Assembly: GCA_016932435.1 (NCBI GenBank)
Contig: JAFGCW010000043.1
Span: forward strand, 11,617-75,616
Length of the DNA stretch: 64,000 nt
Direction: 5' to 3'
Source: Dehalococcoidales bacterium
GTDB taxonomy: Bacteria; Chloroflexota; Dehalococcoidia; Dehalococcoidales; UBA2162
Shown here: in pieces, positions 27,664 through 37,839 of the stretch
How positions within the stretch are numbered: position 1 is the first letter of the stretch
How the letters are laid out: the number at the start of each line of letters is the position of its first letter
Position numbers and translations under genes: made by a program
Notes under the pieces: generated by a model
The model's database searches: none
What the model saw: only the letters and a program-made list of their open reading frames with translations
Told to the model about the DNA's origin: nothing

Positions 27664-27691
27664 TTACAAAAGACTTACAAAGGATTAAAAT
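27664..27691 (-). promoter_or_regulatory. Direct repeats typical of OmpR/PhoB-type binding
   Basis: TTACAAA occurs at 27664-27670 and 27675-27681 with an exact 11-bp period, and a third weaker TTAAAAT follows at 27685. OmpR/PhoB regulators bind such tandem repeats. The site lies about 75-100 bp upstream of the pseudo-receiver-sipW-tasA operon and directly downstream of the gene for an OmpR-type regulator. Confidence 0.5.
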
Positions 27692-27703
27692 GAAGAAAAA
27701 GAC

Positions 27704-27737
27704 CAAAAAAATGCCTGCGTAACATGTTACGCAGGCA
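27704..27737 (-). terminator. Terminator of the two-component operon
   Basis: A perfect 26-bp palindrome (27712-27737) is followed on the minus strand by seven T (27704-27711 region). It ends the response regulator transcript and isolates it from the fibre operon. Confidence 0.85.
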
Positions 27738-27767
27738 GAGAAATACTAGTAGAACTTAGTATATATA

Positions 27768-28451
27768 TTATCCTTGTTTCGCAAGCATATAACCAAGACC
27801 TGTTTTGGTCAGGATCAACTCAGGAGTATCGGGATTCGATTCTATTTTCTCTCTGAGTCTTCTTATATACACTCTCAGGCTATCCACAGCATCGGGGTAG
27901 TCTTCTCCCCATACTGCTTCCGCCAGATTGTTGTGGGTTACTACCTGACCGGAGTTCTTCATTAACTCGAACAGGATAGTGCCTTCCGTGCGGGTTAACA
28001 TTATTTCTTCATCGCCGCGGAAAAGCTGTCTTACGGTAGGATTGAAGCGAAGATCCCCGTGGACAAGAGTTGTTTCGCTCGAAATATTGGATGAGCGGCG
28101 TGTTAAGGCTTTTATCCGGGATAATAATTCAAGCTGTCTGAAAGGTTTTACCATGTAATCATCGGCGCCCCACTCAAGGCCTTTTACCACGTCGGCTTCC
28201 TCACCTCTTACCGTCAGTATCATAACCGGGATATCGGAAAAGGTACGTATTTCCTTAAGCACATCGAATCCGTTTGTATCCGGAAGACCGAGATCAAGAA
28301 TTACGACGTCCGGATCCTCCGCTTCTACCAGCTCGACGCCTTTAATACCAAGGTGCGTGGTAACAAGTGTCACACCCGGCCAGCGTATCTCGAAGGCAAG
28401 AGTGATAATCTCTACTATTTCACGATCGTCTTCAATTATTAATACTTTCAT
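27768..28451 (-). CDS. OmpR/PhoB-family response regulator
   Basis: The 227-residue protein has a complete receiver (acidic E7-D8-D9, phospho-acceptor D53 in ILDLGLPD, conserved T in ILTVRG, K in MVKPF) and a winged-helix output domain ending in VYIRRLREKIE...GLGYML. It pairs with the histidine kinase 41 bp upstream on the same strand. The most likely targets are its own operon and the fibre genes next door, given the direct repeats at 27664. Confidence 0.92.
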   Translation of the reverse strand: MKVLIIEDDREIVEIITLAFEIRWPGVTLVTTHLGIKGVELVEAEDPDVVILDLGLPDTNGFDVLKEIRTFSDIPVMILTVRGEEADVVKGLEWGADDYMVKPFRQLELLSRIKALTRRSSNISSETTLVHGDLRFNPTVRQLFRGDEEIMLTRTEGTILFELMKNSGQVVTHNNLAEAVWGEDYPDAVDSLRVYIRRLREKIESNPDTPELILTKTGLGYMLAKQG

Positions 28452-28492
28452 TTTTTCACCTTTCCAATTTCAGTCACTAGTGTAATATTATA

Positions 28493-31042
28493 TCATTCCT
28501 GGTTGTTGTTCTGCCTGATGGGCAGAGTAAAATGGAATGTGCTGCCTTCCCCGATTTTACTATCCACCCAGATCCGACCTCCGTGGAGTTCAACGAAATT
28601 CTTAGCGAGAGCAAGTCCCAGTCCGAGACCACTTAATCTCTCCCGGTCGGTAGTACGCCTGAAATAGGGTTCGAATAACCGTTCAAGGTCTTCCGGATTT
28701 ATACCGGGCCCGGTGTCTACGACTTCAACGATGAGGTTTTCATCATCGCTACTTGCGCTCAGGGTAACACTACCTCCCGGGGGAGTAAACTTGAAAGCGT
28801 TGTTCAGAAGATTCATTACTATCTGTCGTAATCGACCTTTGTCCGCTTCGATAGTTGGTAACGATTCCGGAAGTTCGAAGTTTAAAACCTGCTTATTCCG
28901 AAGCGCTAAAGGTATCATTTCGTAGCCGACGTCATTCAACAGCGCCAGCGTATCGACAATCTCCATGTCTATCTGTAGCATATCTGTTTCACCCCTTGCG
29001 AGGTCAAGAAGCTCGTCGATTCTCGAGTTAAGATTATTTGCGCTGCGATTAATACTCTCTACCAGTCTCATAAGGCGCCGGTCGTCCATTTCTTCCATCA
29101 GCAGTTCTACGGCAGCCAGCACCGGAGTGATCGGTGTTTTCAATTCATGTACGAGAGCTCGCGTGAACTCTATTCTCTTCTGTATTTCTTCTTCCAGAGA
29201 TTCTCTTAAATTTCTTTCCTGAGCGTACAATTTTTCAAGCTCTTCACGGGCGAGTTTACTTTCCGTAATATCCATAAAGTTGCCGAGAGTAGCTCTTTTA
29301 CCGTTATATTCGATCGAACTGACAGTTTCCATTGCCCAATGAGATTCTCCGCCGGGATGGATTACCTGGAACTCGTATGGAGAATGGAGTTCTCCTTTGA
29401 GCATCCTGATGGCGCTTTCCCTGGCCGTGGATTGATAGTCCGGGTGGACGATAGCCCTGGGATTCATATTCAACAGTTCACTTTCGCTATAACCGGTAAG
29501 TTCCTGAAATTGCGGATTAACGAATTTGAACACACCGTCCTGGTATATATAAACACCAACGGTCGCGCTGTTAGCCAGAGTTCTATAGAGTTGTTCGGCC
29601 TGACGTCGTTCACCGATGTCACGGGCTATACCAACGTAGCCGATCGTTTCTCCGTTATCATCTCCTATTGCAGTTAATCTTATTTCCGTCCATATTTTTG
29701 TCCCGTCCTTTTTCGTAAGCTGGATTTCATAAGAAGGGGTGCTTCCTGTTGTATCTTTGTCGGGAGCTTTTTCGGCTGCTTCTCTGTCAAGAGCTCTCAA
29801 AGCACCAGGAAGAGTATCATCATCCAGTTGATCTTTCAGGTTCTTTCCAATCATTTCTTCAACAGTAAAGCCGGTAAGTTGTGTTATCGAGGGGCTGATA
29901 TAGGTAAAGTAAAAGCCTTTATCAGTTGACCAGATTACGTCCATAACGTTATCAGCCAGAAGACGGTAACGGTTTTCACTTTCGCGAATCTCTTTCCCGA
30001 CTTCTTCAAGGGCGCCGAGCATCCCGTCGATGGTCCCCGCAACAACGCCTATTTCATCGCTTCCGGGAAGATTGATACGTATGGACGTATCACCGGTTTC
30101 GGCGATCCGGTTAACTCCACGCGTTAGCATAGCTATACGAGATAATATTACCTTCTGAAGGAAGAACCATGCTAATACCCCCACCAGAAAACCTACTACC
30201 AGTACGGAAAGTATATATAACCAGGAAACACTTTCTCCAAGCTGAAAAGTATCCCTGGGGATTTCGACATTTAATACGAACGAAGTCTGGTCATATATAT
30301 CATCGACAAGAGAGTAACCGGCAACGGTATCTTTGTCTCTCGGTATTACCACTACCTCTGTACTTTCATGAAGCGATGCTATTGTATCCTTAATGTCCTG
30401 GGAATCCACCATACGGATGGGTAGAACCGTAATAGGAAAGTGGATTATTCCTGACAATTCCTGGATAGTAGGCTCGTTGAGAGATCGTATAAAAACCAGG
30501 GTACCCATAGCCGGTCCCTCATTCTCACTGGTCAGGATAGGTTGGGCCGAAATTAATTTCAGTTCCTGCTTGAGTTCGAGGATACCGGATATAACATGGT
30601 GTTGCTCCAGACTGCTCAGGAGAGGACTGTCTTCTGAAAAGTGACTTAACAGGTCCGTAGGAAACGGGATTTCTACACCATTTTCCATATCATATGCTTT
30701 GCTGTAAACAATGTTCCCGAGGGTGTCTTTGAACAGCATCGCATTCAGATTCAATGTAACGAATGTCTCATCGACAAGGTTCGACTCTATATACTCCTGA
30801 TTGTAATCCTGTATGAATTCGTAAGTATCGTCCCAGGCAGACCAGTCAGCGGTATCGGCTTCCAGGTCATTGATGAGGTAGTTCAGTGCTCCGACCGCCT
30901 GTTGGACCTGGACTCTGGTATTCTGTTCCTCGATTTCTTCGAGTCCTTTTATGAATATCAGGCGTGAGACGATGTATATAAGCCCCATCGCGCAGATAAA
31001 AACTACGCCGATAATGAGTAAGACTCTTGCTGTTAGCCTCAT
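28493..31042 (-). CDS. CHASE4-PAS-PAS hybrid-free sensor histidine kinase
   Basis: The 849-residue protein has a first membrane helix (about 5-27), an extracellular CHASE4 domain (ADTADWSAWDDTYEFIQDY is diagnostic), a second helix (about 277-297), a HAMP linker, two PAS domains (ESENRYRLLADNVMDVIW and EQLYRTLANSATVGVYIY), a HisKA motif RALVHELKTPITP with the phosphorylated His, and an HATPase with N, G1 (DTGPGI) and G2 (GLGLGLAL) boxes. All catalytic features are present. AAGGGA precedes the ATG. The signal is unknown; the CHASE4 points outward. Confidence 0.93.
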   Translation of the reverse strand: MRLTARVLLIIGVVFICAMGLIYIVSRLIFIKGLEEIEEQNTRVQVQQAVGALNYLINDLEADTADWSAWDDTYEFIQDYNQEYIESNLVDETFVTLNLNAMLFKDTLGNIVYSKAYDMENGVEIPFPTDLLSHFSEDSPLLSSLEQHHVISGILELKQELKLISAQPILTSENEGPAMGTLVFIRSLNEPTIQELSGIIHFPITVLPIRMVDSQDIKDTIASLHESTEVVVIPRDKDTVAGYSLVDDIYDQTSFVLNVEIPRDTFQLGESVSWLYILSVLVVGFLVGVLAWFFLQKVILSRIAMLTRGVNRIAETGDTSIRINLPGSDEIGVVAGTIDGMLGALEEVGKEIRESENRYRLLADNVMDVIWSTDKGFYFTYISPSITQLTGFTVEEMIGKNLKDQLDDDTLPGALRALDREAAEKAPDKDTTGSTPSYEIQLTKKDGTKIWTEIRLTAIGDDNGETIGYVGIARDIGERRQAEQLYRTLANSATVGVYIYQDGVFKFVNPQFQELTGYSESELLNMNPRAIVHPDYQSTARESAIRMLKGELHSPYEFQVIHPGGESHWAMETVSSIEYNGKRATLGNFMDITESKLAREELEKLYAQERNLRESLEEEIQKRIEFTRALVHELKTPITPVLAAVELLMEEMDDRRLMRLVESINRSANNLNSRIDELLDLARGETDMLQIDMEIVDTLALLNDVGYEMIPLALRNKQVLNFELPESLPTIEADKGRLRQIVMNLLNNAFKFTPPGGSVTLSASSDDENLIVEVVDTGPGINPEDLERLFEPYFRRTTDRERLSGLGLGLALAKNFVELHGGRIWVDSKIGEGSTFHFTLPIRQNNNQE

Positions 31043-31110
31043 TATTTTCCCTTATGAAGGATTGTATCATTGATGTTATGTATAATCAACCTGAAAGTCT
31101 TGATATTCAG

Positions 31111-31139
31111 GTGACAAGGAGGTATCTCTCGGTTATAAT
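31111..31139 (+). promoter_or_regulatory. Promoter of the UDG-family gene
   Basis: GTGACA (31111-31116) and TATAAT (31134-31139) are separated by 17 bp. Transcription would start near 31146, about 42 bases before the ATG at 31188. Confidence 0.55.
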
Positions 31140-31187
31140 CCTAAATAATGAGTGACCCGGTCCCAAGGAGTACAGAGAGAGGTTATT

Positions 31188-31796
31188 ATGAAGGTAAGTG
31201 AACATATCCACTGTGTGGACCATCCCTGTACCGATGTGAGACACGAGTGCTTTGTAATTCCAGATATCGAAAAAAATCCGGATAATGTATCCATGATAAT
31301 GATATCGGAAGCAGCGCCGGCGGACTCTGCCGACTACTACTATGCAGGCGATGATGCCCTGTTTGCCCGGACTACGGCACAGGCTTTCCAGGATGCAGGG
31401 GCTGATGTCTCATCTCTCCGGGAAATTCTTGATGAAGGAGTATATTTCACCAGTGCCGTTAAGTGCGGCAAGACCGGTTACGGCATCAAAACGGACACAG
31501 TCAAGCAGTGTTCACTTCTGCTTGAGAGAGAGCTAGCCTTGTTCCCGAATGTAAAGGTATATATGCTGATGGGAGATGTGGCGATTAAGGTAGTCAACGA
31601 AATGGCACGCCGCTCAGGAGAGAAACGGGTAATTCCTGCCGGCTCTACCTACAAGATAAGAGAACAGGAATACAGGTATGGGGATATAAGGGTATTCCCA
31701 TCTTATCTCCAGGCAGGTCCGAGTTTCTTCATTGAAAAAAGCAAGCGTAAGATGATAGCTGAGGACATAGCCGCCGCCCTGGAACATATTCGATGA
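31188..31796 (+). CDS. Uracil-DNA glycosylase superfamily protein
   Basis: The 202-residue protein carries the UDG-fold elements in order: an active-site strand MIMISEAAP, a loop FTSAVKCGKTGYGI, a MLMGDVAIKVV strand and a late FPSYLQAGPSFFIEKSK. The pattern is of the family 4/5-like group, but typical Fe-S cysteines are not clearly arranged and the catalytic motif A lacks the canonical GxDPY/GEAPG, so DNA repair activity is plausible rather than certain. The ATG at 31188 with GAGAGG is preferred to the upstream frame start at 31152. It lies before apgM. Confidence 0.65.
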   Translation: MKVSEHIHCVDHPCTDVRHECFVIPDIEKNPDNVSMIMISEAAPADSADYYYAGDDALFARTTAQAFQDAGADVSSLREILDEGVYFTSAVKCGKTGYGIKTDTVKQCSLLLERELALFPNVKVYMLMGDVAIKVVNEMARRSGEKRVIPAGSTYKIREQEYRYGDIRVFPSYLQAGPSFFIEKSKRKMIAEDIAAALEHIR

Positions 31797-31836
31797 TAAC
31801 CTCTATGAGTATAATGAGTAATAGAGAATTAATAAA

Positions 31837-33030
31837 TTGAAATATTGTGTAATAATTATGGATGGTGCGGCAGGACTGCCTTTACCCGAACGTGGCGGAC
31901 GAACATGCCTTGAGTTGGCAGAGACGCCGAACCTAGATATTTTAGCATCGTCCGGCATACTGGGGATGGCACAGACCATTCCCACAGAAATGGAGCCTTC
32001 CAGTTCGAATGGCTGCATGTCGGTGCTGGGGTACGACCCGGCAGCTCATCCTGTAGGCAGAGCTGCCATAGAAGCGACAAGTCTCGGTATTCCGGTTGAT
32101 GAGGGAGAAGTCCTTTTCCGGTGTAACCTTGTTTCGGTAAAAGACGGGAAGATGAATGATTACAGCGCAGGACATATCGGAAATGAAGAAGCACGGCGCA
32201 TAATAACTGATCTGAACAATCAACTGGGTAGTGATGCTGTTACGTTCTTTCCCGGCCTGAATTATCGCCATATACTGAAAATCAAGAATGGTGGGGAAAC
32301 CCTTAAAGCTGAATGCACGCCGCCACACGATATTCCCGGGAGGCTTGTGGATGAATATCGTCCGAAAGGACGGGGGAGTGATTTCCTGAATAATCTCATG
32401 ATTCAGTCAGAGGCTATTCTCCGGAATCACCCGGTGAATGTAGAAAGAAAAGCCCGTGGTGAATCCACCGCCGATACTATCTGGCTTTTCTGGGGAAGTA
32501 ACAAAGCACCGAAGATGCCGTCTTTCAGGGAAAGTTACGGACTCGGAGCATCGGTAACATCCGCAGTCGACGTAATACGCGGTCTGGCTATGATGCTCGA
32601 TATCGATATACTTGAGATCCCGGGAGTCACCGACGGACTGGATAATGATTTTACTGCCCAGATCGAAGGTGCCCTGGCATCACTGGAAAGGTACGACCTT
32701 ACGGTGGTGCACATAGAGGCTCCGGACGAGGAGGGACATCATGGTTCGATCGATAATAAGGTTGAAGCTATTCAGAGAATCGATAATGATGTTATAAGGA
32801 AGTTAGTTTCCTCGAAAAATGATATTCTCCGCGTGCTTATAATGCCGGATCACCCGACGCCAATAGAAATCCGGACTCACAGCGGCGATCCGGTCCCGTT
32901 TCTCCTTTGGGGTGAAGGTTTCTCGTTCAACGGTGGATCGAGATTCACCGAAACCGAAGCAGTAAAGACCGGCTTGTCTATCGACTCCGCGTATACTATT
33001 ATGAAGAGGTTGACAGGTAAAGGGATCTAG
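31837..33030 (+). CDS. apgM: Cofactor-independent phosphoglycerate mutase, archaeal type
   Basis: ApgM interconverts 3- and 2-phosphoglycerate. The 397-residue protein begins KYCVIIMDGAAG with the metal-binding Asp, has EPSSSNGCMSVLGYDPA with the phospho-acceptor serine region, and ends with an alkaline-phosphatase-like IMPDHPTPIEIRTHSGDPVPF metal site. The start is TTG with a weak ribosome-binding site, chosen because it fits the family N-terminus. The 3-bp gap to lysC indicates one operon; a similar homoserine-kinase-like use of this fold in amino acid synthesis has been discussed for such neighbours, but that is inference. Confidence 0.9.
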   Translation: MKYCVIIMDGAAGLPLPERGGRTCLELAETPNLDILASSGILGMAQTIPTEMEPSSSNGCMSVLGYDPAAHPVGRAAIEATSLGIPVDEGEVLFRCNLVSVKDGKMNDYSAGHIGNEEARRIITDLNNQLGSDAVTFFPGLNYRHILKIKNGGETLKAECTPPHDIPGRLVDEYRPKGRGSDFLNNLMIQSEAILRNHPVNVERKARGESTADTIWLFWGSNKAPKMPSFRESYGLGASVTSAVDVIRGLAMMLDIDILEIPGVTDGLDNDFTAQIEGALASLERYDLTVVHIEAPDEEGHHGSIDNKVEAIQRIDNDVIRKLVSSKNDILRVLIMPDHPTPIEIRTHSGDPVPFLLWGEGFSFNGGSRFTETEAVKTGLSIDSAYTIMKRLTGKGI

Positions 33031-33033
33031 AGG

Positions 33034-34248
33034 ATGGCTCTGATAGTAAGGAAGTATGGCGGTTCATCGGTAGCGGACGCTGATAAAATTAAGAATGTTG
33101 CCAGGCAGATTGCCGCTGCTAAAGATGCAGGCAATCAGGTGGTGGTGGTCGTTTCTGCAATGGGGGATTCCACCGATGAATTACTGGCACTCGCACAACG
33201 GGTTGCCGCTCATCCGGACAGCCGCGAGCTGGATGCCCTGGTATCTACCGGTGAAATAGTATCGGCAACCTTGATGACGATGGCCCTTCATGACATGGGA
33301 TACAAGGCGATCAGTCTTACCGGGGCTCAAGCCGGAATCCACACCACATCGACCTACCGACAAGCTCGTATAATTCAGGTTGATATTGAACGAGTTAAAA
33401 GAGAACTCGAGAAAGATAATATTATTATTGTTGCCGGCTTTCAGGGAGTAACCGAAGATATGGATGTTACCACCCTGGGCAGGGGAGCATCCGATACCAG
33501 CGCAGTAGCGCTGGCCGCCAGCCTCGGAGCAAAGGTTTGCGAACGATATACGGATGTGAAGGGAATATACACAGCCGATCCGAGAGTTGTTCCGGAAGCA
33601 AGACCGCTGGCAGAGATCAGTTATGAAGAGATGCTGGAACTGGCCCAGTACGGATCGATGCATTCAAGGGCAATAGAACTTGCGGAGTTATATAACATAC
33701 CCATACTGGTTACCTCCAGTTTTACCGACAGTCCGGGAACATTAATTCACGGAGGGGAGTCAATGGAAGTCAGAAATAAAGTCAGCAGCGTGGCATATGA
33801 CCTTGATGTTGCCAAGATAACGATAGTAGGAGTTCCCGACCGGCCGGGTATTGCTTCGGTTATCTTCGAACCGCTGGCATCAGCAAATATCAGTGTCGAC
33901 ACGATCGTTCAGAACGCAAGTATCGATAACATTACTGATCTTACCTTTACGGTTGCAGAAGGAAACCTTGGAAAAGCTCTTGAGGTAGTCAAGCCAATCT
34001 GTGATTCTATAGGTGCCAGGGATTGCGTCAGCGATGCGAAGCTTGGGAAAATAAGTATTATTGGCACCGGGATGCAGAATGCTACCGGCTATGCTTCCCG
34101 TATGTTCAAGACTCTCAGTGACGAAGGAATAAATATCCAATTGATAGCCACGTCGGAGATAAGAATCACCTGTATCGTGGAAGAATCGAGGGTGAAGGAC
34201 GCGGTACGCGCTCTCCATAAGGCATTTGAACTTGAGAAAGATGACTAA
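33034..34248 (+). CDS. lysC: Aspartate kinase
   Basis: Aspartate kinase phosphorylates aspartate in the route to lysine, threonine and methionine. The 404-residue monofunctional enzyme has KYGGSSVA at the N-terminus, the GRGASDTSAVALAASLGA substrate/ATP segment, and two ACT domains in the C-terminal third (ITIVGVPDRPGIAS and ISIIGTGMQNATGYAS) for feedback control by end products. It follows apgM by 3 bp, and a terminator begins about 49 bases after its stop. Confidence 0.95.
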   Translation: MALIVRKYGGSSVADADKIKNVARQIAAAKDAGNQVVVVVSAMGDSTDELLALAQRVAAHPDSRELDALVSTGEIVSATLMTMALHDMGYKAISLTGAQAGIHTTSTYRQARIIQVDIERVKRELEKDNIIIVAGFQGVTEDMDVTTLGRGASDTSAVALAASLGAKVCERYTDVKGIYTADPRVVPEARPLAEISYEEMLELAQYGSMHSRAIELAELYNIPILVTSSFTDSPGTLIHGGESMEVRNKVSSVAYDLDVAKITIVGVPDRPGIASVIFEPLASANISVDTIVQNASIDNITDLTFTVAEGNLGKALEVVKPICDSIGARDCVSDAKLGKISIIGTGMQNATGYASRMFKTLSDEGINIQLIATSEIRITCIVEESRVKDAVRALHKAFELEKDD

Positions 34249-34296
34249 AGAACAACGGGAAAAGCGTGAAAACACCTGATACAGAAGCAAGTAATG

Positions 34297-34323
34297 AGAG
34301 AGGGAATTATCCCTCTCTTTTCT
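34297..34323 (+). terminator. Intrinsic terminator after lysC
   Basis: A nine-bp stem (34297-34305 with 34310-34318) with a 4-base loop is followed by TTTCTT on the plus strand. Confidence 0.8.
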
Positions 34324-34434
34324 TGATAAATTTTAGGGAAATAAATGTCAAAAAAGTTGCTTTTTCAGGCTGTTTTTGATAGATTACTAATCCATTTTTG
34401 AGATATAATTAGAGTATATACTTAGAGAAGGAAA

Positions 34435-35250
34435 ATGACATACCAAGACAGCGAACAAACCAAGCAGAGAAGACAATCGAGTAAACATGCCGTTGCGCTT
34501 GCCATGGAAGGCCGGTGGAAAGAAGCGATTGAGGTTAATAAGAGCCTGATAGAAAATTATCCCAGCGACGTAGATTCCTATAACCGTCTGGGAAGAGCAC
34601 ACATGGAACTGGGTGAGTACAATCAAGCGCGGCAAGCCTATGAAAAAGCGTTGGAACTGGACTCATACAACACAATTGCCAAGAGAAACCTTCAACGTCT
34701 TTCATTACTGGGGGATTCAGGTACCAGCAATAAAGCGAGCTACCAGAGAGTAGATCCTCAGAGTTTCATCGAGGAAGTGGGTAAGGCCGGAGTAGTAAGT
34801 CTGGTCCGCCTTGCGCAGCCACAGGTACTCGCTAAGACGGTCGATGGCAGCCGTGCTGACCTGCGTGTGAATGGCCCAGCGCTTGTTATAGAGAATAATT
34901 TTGGTGAATACCTGGGGCAGGTAGAACCAAAACACGGACAGAGACTGATAAAACTGATGGAAGGCGGTAACCGTTATTCCGCTGCTATAATAAGTTCAAC
35001 CGAAGAGGCGGTCAGTGTCATAATCAAAGAGGTTTACCAGGATCCTTCTCAGGCAGGCAAGCTTTCTTTCCCGACGAAGGGAAGCGATACGACACGGCCG
35101 AGTGCTGATGACAGAATCGACGACAGGCTGATAAGGCGGCAGCTAGAGGAGGAGGAATCTGTCTCGGAAGAATCAGGATACGCTATAGTTGGAGGAGATA
35201 TCGACCTGTCTGACGGTGATGACGATGACGAAGTTGGTGACGGCGATTAA
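34435..35250 (+). CDS. TPR protein with acidic tail
   Basis: The 271-residue protein has two TPR units (about 15-85, with WKEAIEVNKSLIENYPSDVDSYNRLG and YNQARQAYEKALELDSYN), then an unknown beta-rich region (120-200) and a strongly acidic end rich in Asp and Glu. It likely binds protein or nucleic-acid partners. It lies 18 bp upstream of gyrA, so the two are probably co-transcribed; a role with gyrase or chromosome structure is only suggested by that. A TATAAT at 34404-34409 may be its -10. Confidence 0.65.
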   Translation: MTYQDSEQTKQRRQSSKHAVALAMEGRWKEAIEVNKSLIENYPSDVDSYNRLGRAHMELGEYNQARQAYEKALELDSYNTIAKRNLQRLSLLGDSGTSNKASYQRVDPQSFIEEVGKAGVVSLVRLAQPQVLAKTVDGSRADLRVNGPALVIENNFGEYLGQVEPKHGQRLIKLMEGGNRYSAAIISSTEEAVSVIIKEVYQDPSQAGKLSFPTKGSDTTRPSADDRIDDRLIRRQLEEEESVSEESGYAIVGGDIDLSDGDDDDEVGDGD

Positions 35251-35268
35251 CAGGAGGATTAGAGGAGA

Positions 35269-37713
35269 ATGGTTTTAGGCAAGACGAGACCGGTAAATAT
35301 CGCGGATGAGATGCGTAATTCTTACCTGGATTACGCGATGAGTGTTATCGTATCCCGCGCTTTACCCGATGTCCGGGATGGTTTGAAACCCGTGCAGCGG
35401 CGTATCCTTTACGCCATGAACGATGTGGGAGTGAGGTACAATACCTCCTATAAAAAGAGTGCCACCGTTGTCGGTGAAGTAATGGGTAAGTATCATCCCC
35501 ATGGCGATTCTTCGATATACGATGCGATGGTCCGTCTCGCTCAGGATTTCTCGATGCGTTACCGGCTTGTCGACGGACAGGGTAATTTCGGAAGTATGGA
35601 TAACGATCCTCCGGCGGCTATGCGTTATACGGAAGCACGCCTGACACAACTTGCCGGAGAGATGCTTGCCGATATCGATAAAGATACGGTTAATTTTATC
35701 GGTAATTTCGATGACAGCTTGCAGGAACCCACTGTTCTGCCCTCGAAACTCCCCAACCTTTTACTTAACGGAGGTTCCGGAATAGCCGTCGGGATGGCAA
35801 CCAACATACCACCGCATAACCTGAGGGAAGTCTGTGATGCGGTAATGCATCTTATAGATAACCCGAACGCTTCAGTCGACGATCTGATGGAACACATCAA
35901 GGGACCGGATTTTCCAACGGCTGGGATCATCCAGGGAGTCGAGGGTATCCGCAGCGCCTATGCGACCGGTCACGGGAAAATCGTTATCCAGGCGAAAGCG
36001 TATATTGCCGAAGCGACCGAAGCAACACGGAGACAGATAATTGTCCTGGAGCTTCCTTACCAGACGAATAAAGCCGCTCTCGTAGAGAAGATAGCTGAAC
36101 TCGTCTCAAGCAAGAAGATATCCGATATCAGCGAACTTCGTGATGAATCCGACCGTAACGGTGTGCGCGTGGTAATCGAACTGAAAAGGGATGCCCAACC
36201 CCAGAAAGTGCTTAACAGCCTTTATAAGCACACCGCGATGCAGTCATCGTTCTTCGTCAATATGGTCGCGCTTGTCGACGGTCAGCCCCAGGTCCTCAGT
36301 TTGAAGAAAGCCCTGCAGAGTTTTATTGAATTCCGGCGTACCGTTATTACCCGTCGCTCCAGGTACGATCTCAAAGGAGCAAAAGCAAGAGCGCATATAC
36401 TCGAAGGACTGAAAATCGCCCTCGACCAGATAGACAAGGTGATAGCGACGATAAGGAAATCGGAAACTGCCGAGAAAGCCCGTCAGGCTCTTATGGACGA
36501 GTTCGGTATGAGCCAGTTGCAGGCGCAGGCCATACTCGATATGCAGCTTAGACGTCTGGCTAATCTTGAGAGAAAGAGAATTACCGATGAATACACAGAA
36601 GTGCTGAAGACTATATCTTACCTTGAAGATTTGCTGGCTAATCCGAAGCGTATCCTTCAGGTAATCAAGGAAGAAACAACCGCAATAAAGGAGAAATATG
36701 GCGACGACCGCCGGACCGAGATAAGCGCTGAAGGTCTTGTCGAGTTTAACGAAGAAGACTTGATTCCCCACCAGAGAGTGGTGGTCACACTCAGTAACCG
36801 CGGTTTCATCAAGCGGGTGCCGTCCAATCTGTACACACTGCAGCACCGTGGTGGCAAGGGTATTACTGCCCATCCTGCCAGGGAGAATGATGCGGTACGG
36901 CTGCTGACAGTCGCCGATACGCATGATAATCTGCTCATTTTCACCAATCGCGGAAAGGTATACCGCCTGAAGTGCTATGAAATACCTTCGGGCAGTTCCA
37001 GGACGGCGAAAGGCCTGGCTGTTATCAACCTGATCCCGATCGCCGAAGGAGAAAGGGTAACGGATATCGTGGCAGTGACGGACCTCGTGCCGGATACGTT
37101 CCTGCTGATGGCGACTCTCAAGGGAGAGGTGAAGAAGACTTCCTCAGACCAGTTCGCCGTGGTGCGGAGTAACGGACTTATCGCGATGGACGTAGAGAAA
37201 GACGATGAACTGGTGGAAGCCCGTCTCTGCAATGACAAAGACGACGTAATGATAGTAACCCGTAAAGGACAGTCGATACGGTTTAAAGTAAACAGCCTGC
37301 GTACCAGTCTCAGGACCAGCGGCGGCGTGAAGGGTATACGGCTGGGATCCGGTGATGAAGTAATCGGCATGGAAATCGCTGATTCCGAAGGATTCATGCT
37401 GGTTGTCTCCGAGAAAGGATTCGGCAAGTTGACCCCCGTAACCGAATATCCTCTGCAGAAGCGTGCCGGCAGCGGCGTGAGGACCTTCAAGACCACCGAT
37501 AAAACCGGACTGGTTGCCGCGGCGAAGCTGGCTACTCTCACCCAGCAGGTGATGATAATATCAGCCGAAGGTATCGTAATTCGTACTCCCGTCAAGGAAA
37601 AAGACCCGAGAAAGGGTATTACCACCCAGGGCAGAAGTACCCAGGGAGTAACGCTGATGAAGCTGGAAGCCAAGGACAAGGTAAGCGCCGTCACCTGCTT
37701 CGACGCGAGTTAG
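35269..37713 (+). CDS. gyrA: DNA gyrase subunit A
   Basis: GyrA is the cleaving-rejoining subunit of gyrase. The 814-residue protein has the catalytic tyrosine in [10 protein letters not shown], the resistance-determining segment [20 protein letters not shown] with Ser and Asp at the positions that are changed in quinolone resistance (E. coli 83 and 87), and a C-terminal six-blade pinwheel. The GyrA-box reads QHRGGKG, close to QRRGGRG, which supports GyrA over ParC. gyrB is not next to it. GGAGGATTAGAGGAG precedes the ATG. Confidence 0.95.
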   Translation: MVLGKTRPVNIADEMRNSYLDYAMSVIVSRALPDVRDGLKPVQRRILYAMNDVGVRYNTSYKKSATVVGEVMGKYHPHGDSSIYDAMVRLAQDFSMRYRLVDGQGNFGSMDNDPPAAMRYTEARLTQLAGEMLADIDKDTVNFIGNFDDSLQEPTVLPSKLPNLLLNGGSGIAVGMATNIPPHNLREVCDAVMHLIDNPNASVDDLMEHIKGPDFPTAGIIQGVEGIRSAYATGHGKIVIQAKAYIAEATEATRRQIIVLELPYQTNKAALVEKIAELVSSKKISDISELRDESDRNGVRVVIELKRDAQPQKVLNSLYKHTAMQSSFFVNMVALVDGQPQVLSLKKALQSFIEFRRTVITRRSRYDLKGAKARAHILEGLKIALDQIDKVIATIRKSETAEKARQALMDEFGMSQLQAQAILDMQLRRLANLERKRITDEYTEVLKTISYLEDLLANPKRILQVIKEETTAIKEKYGDDRRTEISAEGLVEFNEEDLIPHQRVVVTLSNRGFIKRVPSNLYTLQHRGGKGITAHPARENDAVRLLTVADTHDNLLIFTNRGKVYRLKCYEIPSGSSRTAKGLAVINLIPIAEGERVTDIVAVTDLVPDTFLLMATLKGEVKKTSSDQFAVVRSNGLIAMDVEKDDELVEARLCNDKDDVMIVTRKGQSIRFKVNSLRTSLRTSGGVKGIRLGSGDEVIGMEIADSEGFMLVVSEKGFGKLTPVTEYPLQKRAGSGVRTFKTTDKTGLVAAAKLATLTQQVMIISAEGIVIRTPVKEKDPRKGITTQGRSTQGVTLMKLEAKDKVSAVTCFDAS

Positions 37714-37800
37714 ATATTCGCTGGACAAAGTGGTTTTAAGATAAAAGCAACGTGAAAAAGCTGGAATCCAGCGAATTGTGCGATATAGTATTTATACTGG

Positions 37801-37820
37801 ATACCGGCTTTTGCCGGTAT
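37801..37820. terminator. Hairpin between convergent gyrA and radical SAM genes
   Basis: ATACCGGC-TTTT-GCCGGTAT forms a perfect 8-bp stem in the 126-bp gap between the convergent genes. No long T-run follows on either side, so termination is moderate or two-way. Confidence 0.5.
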
Positions 37821-37839
37821 GGTTAAGTATTACGCCGTA

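Noticed and set aside
31188..31796. Confident uracil-DNA glycosylase assignment
   Set aside because: The catalytic motif A is not canonical, so only superfamily membership is claimed.
35269..37713. ParC instead of GyrA
   Set aside because: The GyrA-box-like QHRGGKG and the six-blade C-terminal domain favour gyrase.
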